Shown: positions 7,678 to 16,100 of the stretch, piece by piece
Layout: each line of letters starts with the position of its first letter
How positions within the stretch are numbered: the first letter of the stretch is position 1
Source of the DNA: an uncultured Sutterella sp.
GTDB taxonomy: Bacteria; Pseudomonadota; Gammaproteobacteria; Burkholderiales; Burkholderiaceae_F
Assembly: GCA_905206345.1 (NCBI GenBank)
Contig: CAJLGW010000006.1
Location: forward strand, 1 to 40,822
DNA length: 40,822 bases
Reading direction: 5' to 3'
Made by a program: the position numbers and the translations under genes
Notes under the pieces: model-generated
What the model was told of the DNA's origin: nothing
The model's input: only the letters and a program-made list of their open reading frames with translations
Databases searched by the model: none

Positions 7678-8952
7678 ATGTCCGAGGTTTTGTTCCGCGA
7701 TGCGGCTCGTAATTTTGCACAAACAGTTTTTGACGACATTCGAGCTTTTTCGAAAGATCCTGTTCGAGGCATTTCTCGCCAAGGGTACGGTCCGCTTGAA
7801 AACAAGGTGCATGAGTATCTCAAAGATAAGGCCCGTGAATTGGACTTGGAAATTGAAACCGATCGATGTGGCAACCTTTTCTTAACACTTCCCGGCACAG
7901 ATCGTTCATTGCCATGTTATATGACGGGTTCCCATGCTGACAGCGTTCCACAAGGAGGTCATTACGACGGTTTAGCAGGTGTCGTTGCTGCTATCACGAC
8001 AATGTGGGGTATTCGTCATTTTGGTATTCAACCCAAACGTGATATTAAGATGGTTGTTTTCCGTATGGAAGAGAGCTCGTGGTTTGGCAAGGCCTATGTC
8101 GGTTCTCTTGCTATGGCCGGTCAGTTAGTCGCCGAAGATTTAGCTTTAAAACATCGTGATCGTGACGAAACATTGGCCCAAGCAATTGAAGCTTGTGGGA
8201 TTAAACCCGATGACATGATTCGAAGTGATCCGTCTATCGACTTTTCAAAAATTGCAGCATTCACTGAACTTCATATCGAACAAGGTCCTACACTCGATTC
8301 TCAAAGTAAAGCACGTGTTGGAATCGTTACAGGTATTCGTGGCAACTTGCGCCATAAAACCTGTCGTTGCACGGGTGTAACTGCCCACTCTGGTGCTGTT
8401 GATAAGCAATATCGACATGATGCTGTTTTGGCAATGTCTGATTTGCTAATGAAAATGGAAAAACACTGGGCAGAATGGCTTGTCAGAGGCGAGGATTTGG
8501 TTTTCACGGTAGGCGTGTTCAATACGGCACCTTCTGCTGCAATTGCCATCATTCCTGGTGAAGTAACCTTTAGCGTGGATATGCGAAGTCTCTCAATGGA
8601 TACATTGGATCGCTTCCATCAACTTTTGGTTGCAGAAGCCCAAGCCACCGGAGCCGATCGTGGTGTGACATTTGATTTTGATCGCACTTTAGTTTGTAAG
8701 GCAGCGGATGTTGATAAGGACTTATTTAATCATTTGAAGGAGTCCGCTCAACAAGCCAAGATTGATGTAATGGAAGTTCCGAGTGGAGCGGGACATGATG
8801 CCGCAGTTATGGCTGATATGGGCGTGCCAATCACAATGATTTTTGTAGCAAACCAGAACGGTTCACACAATTGGCGAGAAGAAATGAAGATTGATGACTT
8901 TATGCTCGCCAATGAAGTTCTGTTCACATCTATTGTGACCTATGATAAGTAA
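7678..8952 (+). CDS. M20-family amidase of the hydantoinase/carbamoylase type (allantoate amidohydrolase or N-carbamoyl-L-amino acid hydrolase)
   Basis: A 424-residue binuclear metal amidase of the usual length. Expected metal ligands are visible: H86 in GSHADSV, D97 in GGHYDG, E131/E132, H199 in ELHIEQGP and H397 in GSHN near the end. GVTAHSGA marks the dimerisation domain and PSGAGHDAA the C-terminal lobe. Relatives hydrolyse the carbamoyl or ureido group of allantoate, N-carbamoyl amino acids or beta-ureidopropionate in the cytosol; substrate cannot be read from sequence alone. The start has a strong AAAGGAG about seven bases upstream. It stands alone, with a hairpin terminator behind it. 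Its AT-richer codon use and the decayed M20 gene next to it hint at a variable locus. Confidence 0.85.
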   Translation: MSEVLFRDAARNFAQTVFDDIRAFSKDPVRGISRQGYGPLENKVHEYLKDKARELDLEIETDRCGNLFLTLPGTDRSLPCYMTGSHADSVPQGGHYDGLAGVVAAITTMWGIRHFGIQPKRDIKMVVFRMEESSWFGKAYVGSLAMAGQLVAEDLALKHRDRDETLAQAIEACGIKPDDMIRSDPSIDFSKIAAFTELHIEQGPTLDSQSKARVGIVTGIRGNLRHKTCRCTGVTAHSGAVDKQYRHDAVLAMSDLLMKMEKHWAEWLVRGEDLVFTVGVFNTAPSAAIAIIPGEVTFSVDMRSLSMDTLDRFHQLLVAEAQATGADRGVTFDFDRTLVCKAADVDKDLFNHLKESAQQAKIDVMEVPSGAGHDAAVMADMGVPITMIFVANQNGSHNWREEMKIDDFMLANEVLFTSIVTYDK

Positions 8953-8969
8953 TCGTAGGTAATAAAAAA

Positions 8970-9017
8970 GGGAGTTAATAGCGTCATATGACGTCTATTA
9001 GCTCCCGTTTTTTAATC
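8970..9017 (+). terminator. bidirectional terminator between the M20 amidase and hydG
   Basis: A long imperfect stem, GGGAGTTAATAG with CTATTAGCTCCC (one G-T pair), with the self-complementary CGTCATATGACG inside the loop. T6 follows on the plus strand and A6 precedes it, so it can end both converging genes. Confidence 0.9.
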
Positions 9018-9030
9018 TCGGGAGAGAATT

Positions 9031-10449
9031 TTAGAATCTAAAGTCGCGTTCACCGTCTTCAATACGTTGAAGTCGGATCACAGACGCATTACGAATCTTT
9101 TCATGCGGAATCTTCGGAATTTCTGCTTCAATCACGGCGCCTGCAGCTGCCTTGGTTTCCGGACGAGCATAGTCTTCCAAGTATTCCTTTAACGTCATAA
9201 TGGCATTGGCTTGGCAGTAGGTGGCAATTTCACCGGTCTTGGCCAATTCCATGAAGCGGTCACCCGTGCGACCGGCGCGATAACAAGCCGTGCACCAGCT
9301 AGGCAAATAGCCGCCGTCGAGCAACCATTTCACCACTTCATCTAACGTACGACGGTCGCTCGTTTCAAATTGAGCGGAGTTGTTTTCTTTTTCTTCTTCG
9401 AGTACATAACCGCCCACGCTCGTGCGAGAGCCACCACTAATTTGAGACACGCCCACTTCCAAGCACTTACCGCGCACGCGAGCCGATTCGCGGGTGGAAA
9501 TGATCATGCCGGTGTAGGGAACAGCCAAACGAATCAAGGCAACAATCTTTAAGAACAATTCGTCAGGAACAGCATTCGTAAACGTGGTCGGATCGATGTC
9601 ATCGGCCGGGCAGATACGCGGAACGCTGATCGTGTGCGGACCCACGCCCCAGGTGGCTTCCAAGTGTTCGGCGTGCATCAAAAGACCAACGAAGTCGTAA
9701 CGGCAAAGCGTCAAACCAAAGAGCACACCTAAGCCCACGTCATCGATACCGCCTTCCATGGCGCGGTCCATGGCTTCGGTGTGGTAAGCGTAATCACTCT
9801 TGGGGCCCTTCGGGTGAAGGAGCTTATATTGTTCTTTGTGGTACGTTTCTTGGAAAAGTTGATACGTACCGATGCCGGCGTCGTGGAGCTTTTTATAGTT
9901 TTCGACGGTTGTGGCGGCAATGTTGATATTGACGCGACGAATAGCACCGTTTTTGTGCTTAATGGAGTAAATCGTATCGATGCACTCTAAGATGTATTCA
10001 ATCGGGTTGTGACGCGGGTGTTCGCCTGCTTCTAACAAAAGGCGCTTGTGGCCCATGTCTTGAAGAGCAACCACTTCGTGACGAATTTGATCTTGGGTGA
10101 GCTTTTTACGAACAATGTTCTTGTTCTTGGCATGATACGGGCAGTACGTGCAGGTGTTGATGCAGTGGTTAGACAAATACAACGGTGCAAACAACACGAT
10201 ACGGTTGCCGTAGATATGTTCTTTAACCTTCTTGGCCGTCTCGAAAATCTTTTCGTTAAGACCTTCATCCTCACAAGCAAGCAAAACAGCTGCTTCGCGG
10301 TGGGTAAGCCCCTTAAAGGTAGCGGCTTTGGCTAACAAAGCATCAATCATTTCATGATCGTTTTTGTGCTCTTGGGCGTACGCAAGCGTGGCTTCAATTT
10401 CTTCGTGAGCGATAAACTCTTCTGCGATTTTAGACTTCGGATTGTACAT
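9031..10449 (-). CDS. hydG: [FeFe]-hydrogenase maturase HydG (radical SAM tyrosine lyase)
   Basis: A 472-residue radical SAM protein from the ATG at 10449, chosen because GGAG lies eight bases upstream and MYNPKSKIAEEF is a typical HydG beginning; an earlier in-frame ATG at 10464 would add five residues. The radical SAM cluster motif CX3CX2C is present (CINTCTYC), and near the C-terminus there is the HydG-specific CX2CX22C (CTAC, 22 residues, C) that holds the auxiliary cluster. ThiH, the closest relative, lacks this second motif. HydG splits tyrosine into p-cresol plus the CO and cyanide ligands of the hydrogenase H-cluster. No hydE, hydF or hydrogenase structural gene lies in the window. 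The gene is flanked by terminators, so it is monocistronic. Confidence 0.93.
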   Translation of the reverse strand: MYNPKSKIAEEFIAHEEIEATLAYAQEHKNDHEMIDALLAKAATFKGLTHREAAVLLACEDEGLNEKIFETAKKVKEHIYGNRIVLFAPLYLSNHCINTCTYCPYHAKNKNIVRKKLTQDQIRHEVVALQDMGHKRLLLEAGEHPRHNPIEYILECIDTIYSIKHKNGAIRRVNINIAATTVENYKKLHDAGIGTYQLFQETYHKEQYKLLHPKGPKSDYAYHTEAMDRAMEGGIDDVGLGVLFGLTLCRYDFVGLLMHAEHLEATWGVGPHTISVPRICPADDIDPTTFTNAVPDELFLKIVALIRLAVPYTGMIISTRESARVRGKCLEVGVSQISGGSRTSVGGYVLEEEKENNSAQFETSDRRTLDEVVKWLLDGGYLPSWCTACYRAGRTGDRFMELAKTGEIATYCQANAIMTLKEYLEDYARPETKAAAGAVIEAEIPKIPHEKIRNASVIRLQRIEDGERDFRF

Positions 10450-10603
10450 GTAAGATTTCTCCATGAATCATCAATTTCGGACTAGTTTACTGTCTTTTGT
10501 GGAGAAATGAAAGGGGGTGATAGGAAAAATTATTAATAAAATCAAAGAGTTTTACGATGGGGGTATTTTAATTCTCTCTAAAGGGGTATCTCTGATTTTT
10601 TCT

Positions 10604-10617
10604 TTGATAAGCGTCAA
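10604..10617 (-). promoter_or_regulatory. FNR/CRP-type operator candidate
   Basis: TTGATAAGCGTCAA matches the FNR consensus TTGAT-N4-ATCAA at 9 of 10 defined positions. It is about 155 bases upstream of the hydG start and also overlaps the T-tract side of the cdsA terminator. Oxygen-responsive control of hydG would make sense but is inferred only. Confidence 0.35.
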
Positions 10618-10650
10618 AAAAAAAAGCTCCGGAAATCGCTTCCCAGAGCC
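10616..10650 (-). terminator. rho-independent terminator of the yhdP-nitrilase-plsC-cdsA operon
   Basis: Read on the minus strand: GGCTC, T, GGGAA, tetraloop GCGA, TTTCC, G, GAGC, followed by a run of about ten T. It lies 24 bases after the cdsA-like stop codon. Confidence 0.88.
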
Positions 10651-10673
10651 TTTTTGAAAGTATCAAACTTTTA

Positions 10674-11630
10674 CTACCAAACGATATTGAAGTAGTTTTG
10701 CGTGATGTGATAGTAAACAGGAGCGGCAAACATCAAGGGGGCCAAGCGTTCGAGCGTACCACGTCCCAAGTATTTATCGCCGTCCATGAAGCGACTACCC
10801 AAGGAGCGCTTGATGGAAGCAATCACAATGTCACCCATGGCGCCACAGGCCACGATGGCAAAAGCCATCACCAAAGCTTGCCACGTTCTAAATGGCGTCA
10901 TCCAGAAAAGGGCGTAACCCAACAAAATAGCGACCAAACCACCTACGGCAATGCCCTTCATGGTCTTGTGCGGATTGTCTCTTAAGGTCTTACCGCCGAA
11001 ATACGAGCTTGCCATCACGACAAACAAGTCACCGATAAAGACGATCAAGAGGAAAAAGAGCAACATCAAGGAAGCGTTGGAACCGAAACGAACGATTTCA
11101 AAGTTCATTAAGGCCGGTGCGTGGCTGACACAGTACACACTTAACATCAAACCCCATTGAATCTTGGCAACGCGTTCCAAGAAGAGATCACTGTCGTTGC
11201 CGATGGACATCAAAATCGGCAATAGTAAGAACAGGTACACGGGGATAAAGAGCGTAAAGAGCATGTATTGGTCCCAAGCAATCAAGATGTATTGCAAGGG
11301 AATGACGATGTAGAAAGACACCACCAATGCCCAGTGGTCCGACTGTTTGGTCGGGGTGAGGGCTACGAATTCTCTAAACGTTAAAAAGGAGATGAACGCA
11401 AAAATCACCAACAGGAAATTCATGCCGCCCCAAAACGCGATGGCGAAAAATAAAATCAACCACCAACCGGCGCGGATTCGAGCGTTTAAAACACGAATGC
11501 GTTCAATTTGTTCGGCGCTCGTGGCTTTGCGAACGGCCCATTGACCGTAGCTCGTACCAAACGCAATCAACAGTACCAAAACGAGAAGGACGAGTTGGTA
11601 GGTTTCAGAAAGAGTAATACCTAAACGCAT
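10674..11630 (-). CDS. divergent phosphatidate cytidylyltransferase-like membrane protein
   Basis: A 318-residue polytopic membrane protein with the fold and C-terminal region of CdsA, which makes CDP-diacylglycerol from CTP and phosphatidic acid. The family signature is strongly altered: after the conserved S-x-K-R the usual K-D is R-F, and the end (normally PGHGG...DRxD) reads LGRGTLERLAP, so the last invariant aspartates are Glu and Ala. It begins one base after the plsC stop, so the two are co-translated, and plsC would deliver the substrate of a CdsA enzyme. It may be a specialised YnbB-like paralogue with altered activity; the canonical cdsA is probably elsewhere. The fold and neighbours are clear; activity is uncertain. 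Confidence 0.75.
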   Translation of the reverse strand: MRLGITLSETYQLVLLVLVLLIAFGTSYGQWAVRKATSAEQIERIRVLNARIRAGWWLILFFAIAFWGGMNFLLVIFAFISFLTFREFVALTPTKQSDHWALVVSFYIVIPLQYILIAWDQYMLFTLFIPVYLFLLLPILMSIGNDSDLFLERVAKIQWGLMLSVYCVSHAPALMNFEIVRFGSNASLMLLFFLLIVFIGDLFVVMASSYFGGKTLRDNPHKTMKGIAVGGLVAILLGYALFWMTPFRTWQALVMAFAIVACGAMGDIVIASIKRSLGSRFMDGDKYLGRGTLERLAPLMFAAPVYYHITQNYFNIVW

Positions 11631-11631
11631 C

Positions 11632-12237
11632 TTATTGCTCCGACAACTTAATGACAGCGTCGCGGGCGCGCGCTAAAAATTCTTCTTTCGGATCTTCCGC
11701 AGAGAAGGGCAAGGGGGCACCGAAGCGAACCGAACAGATCGTGGGCACAGGAATCAATGCGCCTTTAGGCATGGCTCGGTGCAAGTTTTCGATGTAAACG
11801 GGAATAAGTTCAACATCGGGAAACTCTTTAGCCAAGCGCCAAATGCCAGACTTAAATTCGCTAGGCGTGGCTTGAGGACGACGCGTGCCTTCCGGGAAGA
11901 TAATCATCGAAGAGCCTTCGCGCAAGCATTCGCGCAAAGGTTCCATCGGGTCACTGCCTTCGGCACGACGACGGTCAACCAACACCACGTTAAGTTCTTT
12001 AATGGCGATACGACGACGAAGGGCACCTTTGACCCAATAGTCCTTGGCAGCCACGGGGCGCGTATGGCAACGAATTTCAGGCGGTAGCGACGACCAAAGC
12101 ACAATCGTGTCTAGGTGACTCGTGTGATTGGCAAAGTAGATGCGCTGACGCTTGGAAGGTGCACAGCCCTTCCATTGGGGATAAGCCCCCATCAACAACT
12201 TGGTCAGCAACACAATAGGTGTAACGAGCTTAAACAA
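11632..12237 (-). CDS. plsC: 1-acyl-sn-glycerol-3-phosphate acyltransferase family protein
   Basis: A 201-residue acyltransferase with motif I NHTSHLD (H38-x4-D43) and motif III FPEGTR (about 114-119), which catalyse acyl transfer to lysophosphatidic acid at the inner membrane. It has a short hydrophobic N-terminus. It appears to start with TTG at 12237, preceded by GAGGAT at a good distance; there is no ATG at this position. The cdsA-like gene follows one base after its stop, and the nitrilase gene lies 61 bases upstream on the same strand, so a lipid-related operon is likely. It could be a PlsC paralogue rather than the main enzyme. Confidence 0.88.
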   Translation of the reverse strand: MFKLVTPIVLLTKLLMGAYPQWKGCAPSKRQRIYFANHTSHLDTIVLWSSLPPEIRCHTRPVAAKDYWVKGALRRRIAIKELNVVLVDRRRAEGSDPMEPLRECLREGSSMIIFPEGTRRPQATPSEFKSGIWRLAKEFPDVELIPVYIENLHRAMPKGALIPVPTICSVRFGAPLPFSAEDPKEEFLARARDAVIKLSEQ

Positions 12238-12298
12238 AATTTATCCTCAATAAACGAGTGCTTCAAAAGTTCCAACCGATATTTTAACGGTTGATAAC

Positions 12299-13123
12299 TC
12301 ATTCGGCGGGTGTAATTTCGGCTACTTTACTCTTAAGGGCCGGCAAAATGGCTCGGGTATGACGAATTCGACTTTCGTGAATTTCGCCCAAAAGAACCCC
12401 GTCGCCCTGCGTGAGTTCGGCAACGGTAGTACCCCACGGGTCAATCAAAAGGGTATGGCCCCATGTTTGACGGCCGTTTTCGTGATGGCCACCTTGAGCG
12501 CAAGCCAAAACGTAGCATTGGTTTTCAATCGCGCGAGCGCGAACCAACGTCTCCCAGTGAGCGCGTCCCGTAAAGGACGTAAAGCAGGCTGGAAGCGCAA
12601 TAATGTCGGGGTTACCTAAAGAGCGGAACAATTCCGGGAAGCGTAAGTCAAAGCAAACGCCTAAACCCACTTTCCAAACACCTTCCCAACTGGCCATTTC
12701 AAAATTCTTTGCATCGTGCCCCGGTTGCGTTGTGGCATTTTCATCGTAGCTTTCGCTGTCTCGTTCAAATTTGAACAAGTGAATCTTGTCGTAGCGAGTA
12801 ATCGTTTCGCCATCAGGGCCGTAGACAATACAGGCATCAATAAAGTGCTGATCATCATCGCCTTTGAGTGCAATGGTGCCCGCAACTAACCAAATCTGTT
12901 GCTCTTTGGCCACTTTACTCATGGCTTCTTGAATCGGGCCGTGACCGGCAACTTCAGCAATGGCTAAAAGTTCCTTATCCTCTTTGGGCATGTAGGCAAA
13001 ATTTTCAGGCAGAACAATTAACTCTGCACCGCTTTGAGCGGCAGATCGAATGAGACCGATAGCGGTCTGAACATTTTTTTCAATATCCATTGATGAAGCC
13101 ATTTGGCATGCTGCAATTCTCAT
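12299..13123 (-). CDS. carbon-nitrogen hydrolase, Nit1 type (probable deaminated glutathione amidase)
   Basis: A 274-residue nitrilase-superfamily amidase with the full catalytic triad: E40 in LPENFAY, K113 in YDKIHLF and C157 in GVCFDLRFPE. The CFDLRFPELFR block and YDKIHLF fit the Nit1 branch, which removes the deaminated form of glutathione made by transaminase side reactions. The length is normal and it is expected to be cytosolic. It starts with ATG after AAAGG, 15 bases behind the yhdP stop, a pairing usual in Burkholderiales as far as I recall. The superfamily is certain; the substrate is inferred. Confidence 0.88.
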   Translation of the reverse strand: MRIAACQMASSMDIEKNVQTAIGLIRSAAQSGAELIVLPENFAYMPKEDKELLAIAEVAGHGPIQEAMSKVAKEQQIWLVAGTIALKGDDDQHFIDACIVYGPDGETITRYDKIHLFKFERDSESYDENATTQPGHDAKNFEMASWEGVWKVGLGVCFDLRFPELFRSLGNPDIIALPACFTSFTGRAHWETLVRARAIENQCYVLACAQGGHHENGRQTWGHTLLIDPWGTTVAELTQGDGVLLGEIHESRIRHTRAILPALKSKVAEITPAE

Positions 13124-13138
13124 TGTTCTTTACCTTTT

Positions 13139-16100
13139 CTAGGGGGCTTGAGCCGAAGCTGTGGTTTGTTTACCGTCTACTTTTTGAATAACGGGTTTAT
13201 CAATTGTGCCCGTCACTTCGTATTCAACACTAAATAATTGGGACAAAGGAGCTTGAAGCGCCAATTGGGCCAAGAAGCTTCCTACGCCTAAAAGCGGATT
13301 GGCGACAGCCAAAGCAATCGATGCTCCGCTAAAGCTGATGTCCGGGATAACAGAAATTTTAACCTTTTGCGTTAAATTATTAAGGTCTAACCAGCCTTGA
13401 CTCAAGATTGATGCTTGAGGTCCTACGATTCTTAGCGTATCTGAGGTGGCTAAACCGTTATTGATATTGATGGTGCCATTGATCGTGTCAAAGACAAAAC
13501 CTTGGCCCACCACATCACGGAAGTCCAAAGCAAAACGACGAAGCAACTGTTGCAAACTCATCAAAGACATCAATCGACCGGCACCGGGCTCAACTTGCGT
13601 AATTTGGCCGGAAATGAGTTGCGTAGCGACTTGTCCGTTAAGCGTTTCGGTATTGAAATCCACCGGTGCCCCTTGCCATTGCAATTGAGCATTAATTTGG
13701 CCACTGCCGTCCGTGATAGCTTTTTGATAGTGGGCTCGGTCCAAAAGGTCACCAACGTCTTTGATATCAAGCGTTGCATTAAGTGTTGTACGGGAGTCTT
13801 TCTTATTGCCCGAATCCCATAAGCCACTGGCTGTAAGTTTTGCCTCCGGGGTTTGAAGTTCAAAGCGCTCCAATGCCCATGATTGATCGGCACCAAAACC
13901 TCGATTTTGTGCCGATAGCGTCAAGCGACCAAGATCGTAATCAATGTACTTTAATTGACCGATGCTGAGCGTCAGACTCGGTAACGATTCCGTGGCCTTT
14001 GGCACCAACTTCAAAGTCCCGTCAACCAACTTTTTCTGAGGAATTGTCAAATAATCAAATTGGGCGTTGACTTGGTCGTGTTTGCCTTGTGAGCCGGGAG
14101 TCCATCTCAATTGCCCCTTAAACAGATTAGAGGCAAAGCTTGCGTTCCAAATGTCTTGACGGCTAGCGGCGGCATTGACATTAACCTTGCTGAAAATCAT
14201 ACCGTTGTAGTCCAAGTGGTTAACATTGGCAACGATACGATTCAGTGTCATGGTCTTTAAGTCAGCATTGGGGTCTGCTTCACGCTTTTGTGTAATGTGA
14301 GAAAGAATAGGGCCCCATTCACTCCAAAGTAAATTCGGCGTGTTGATATAAAGGGATAAACCTGTTTGTGACGGAATGGTGTTAACGGGCGTGTTGATGG
14401 CAAAGTAACCACGGTTGGCTTTTAATCCACGCTCGGTCGAGTCAAAAAGAATATCCATCTTTAAGAGATGGTCTTGCACACTTAAGCGCATGCGATTGCT
14501 GCATTCTTTTGTATTGGTGCAAGGTGTCATCTCAAAAGTAAGAGGCCAGACTTCGTCTTTTTGCTTATTCAGCGGTGCGGGTAGGTTTGTGTAAGCCCCC
14601 ATTAAGGCACTATTGACATAAACGGAAACGCCCTTTTGGATGTCGACGCGCACGTTGGCGTAGGCTTCCCCTTCAATAAAGTCCAAAAGCGAAGTCGAAG
14701 AGGGAGAATCAATAATTTTAGATACCATGGGGGCGTCAACCACACCACTTGCGAGAATCGAAATTTTTCCGTCTTCAGCCGTATTGATTGAACCTGAGAC
14801 AGACTTCCCGTGAACTTCAGCCGTTAATTTAGGCGCCCAAACGCCCTTTTCACTAAAGATGACCGACCCGTTGGCTTTATCCATAGGGGGCACTTTATCG
14901 AGGTGAACAAAGTTATTTTCAAGATGAACTTCACCTTTAACTTCCGTTTTGTGTGCTTCGGTAATCGGAATCATCAATTCCAAATTCAGTGCGGCATTGC
15001 CCTTGGATTGACTGTTTTCTAGAGCGTGGCCAATCATGCCCGAAATTGGGCTTTGATTGACGTAATCGGCCATGGCTGACAAGGCCCCTTGGGCGTGTCC
15101 CGTAATCAGAAGGGGGACACCATGAGCGCCGTAAGACGGAATTTCAGCCGTAACGTCATGGAGAAGTGCGCCTTCCTTAGTGCGAGCCTGATTGACATTG
15201 ACAACCATTGAGTCAGCTTCAAAAGCTAACGTGCCGTGAATTTGGCGAATTTGAGGCCAGTCACCGGGAATCCATTGACCTTTAGCATCTTTTTTCATCG
15301 AAGGGAGGTAATCCAAGGTGACGTCTTCAACATTGCCGGCAATACGGAAGATGTAATCGGGGTTTTCAGAATTCTTGAAGGGGAATTGGCGCAATGGACC
15401 ATACACGTTCACTTTGGCATTACGTGCAATACCACCTTGCAAAGCGCCTTTTAACCAATTGTTTGTGCCCCAACCGCCTGCAACAATTGGTATGTAGCGA
15501 TAAGCACTTCGAGCGTTAAGGTATTGAATGTCACCACGGACTTCCAATGTTCCTAAGTCACCGGTGTTTTTCCAACCGCCGTGAAGTTGAACGGAAGCGT
15601 CAGTGTTGCTGGCAAGGAGGTCTTCAAATTTAAATTCAAGCGTCGGAGCCGTCACCCATGACCCCTTAAGTTTTAAGGTGTCAAAAGCAAGTCGCCCTTC
15701 AGCAAAGATACCGGGAAAATCGAGTCGACTGCCTGGTGCATCAAGGGTGAGTTCTCCTCCCTTTTCGTTTAACGAAACGCGTCCGGAAAGATTTCTAAAG
15801 CCTGCGTTTTTAATGGCTTTGACATCAATGGGCAAACCCGAGATTGAGAGCCCCTTAAAGAGCATGCTCAATTCATACTGGGTGGGGTTACTGATGTTGC
15901 CTCGCCATGTACTTTCAAAGTTTTCAATCAGACCCGAAGCATCGACTTGACGAATGGCATCCCGCCCCTTTTGCGGTAGGGGCAGTTGTAAACCGATGGT
16001 GGAGAGGGCTTGCAAGTCGAAAAACTCAAGTTGCATTTTGCCATCGTAGAATGAGCCGTCTTTGAGAAACGCTTGAAGTTGAGCATCCCCTAGGTAATAG

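Noticed and set aside
12238..12298. Hairpin AACCG / CGGTT between the nitrilase gene and plsC
   Set aside because: The stem is five pairs with no T-tract, so it does not support splitting the operon.
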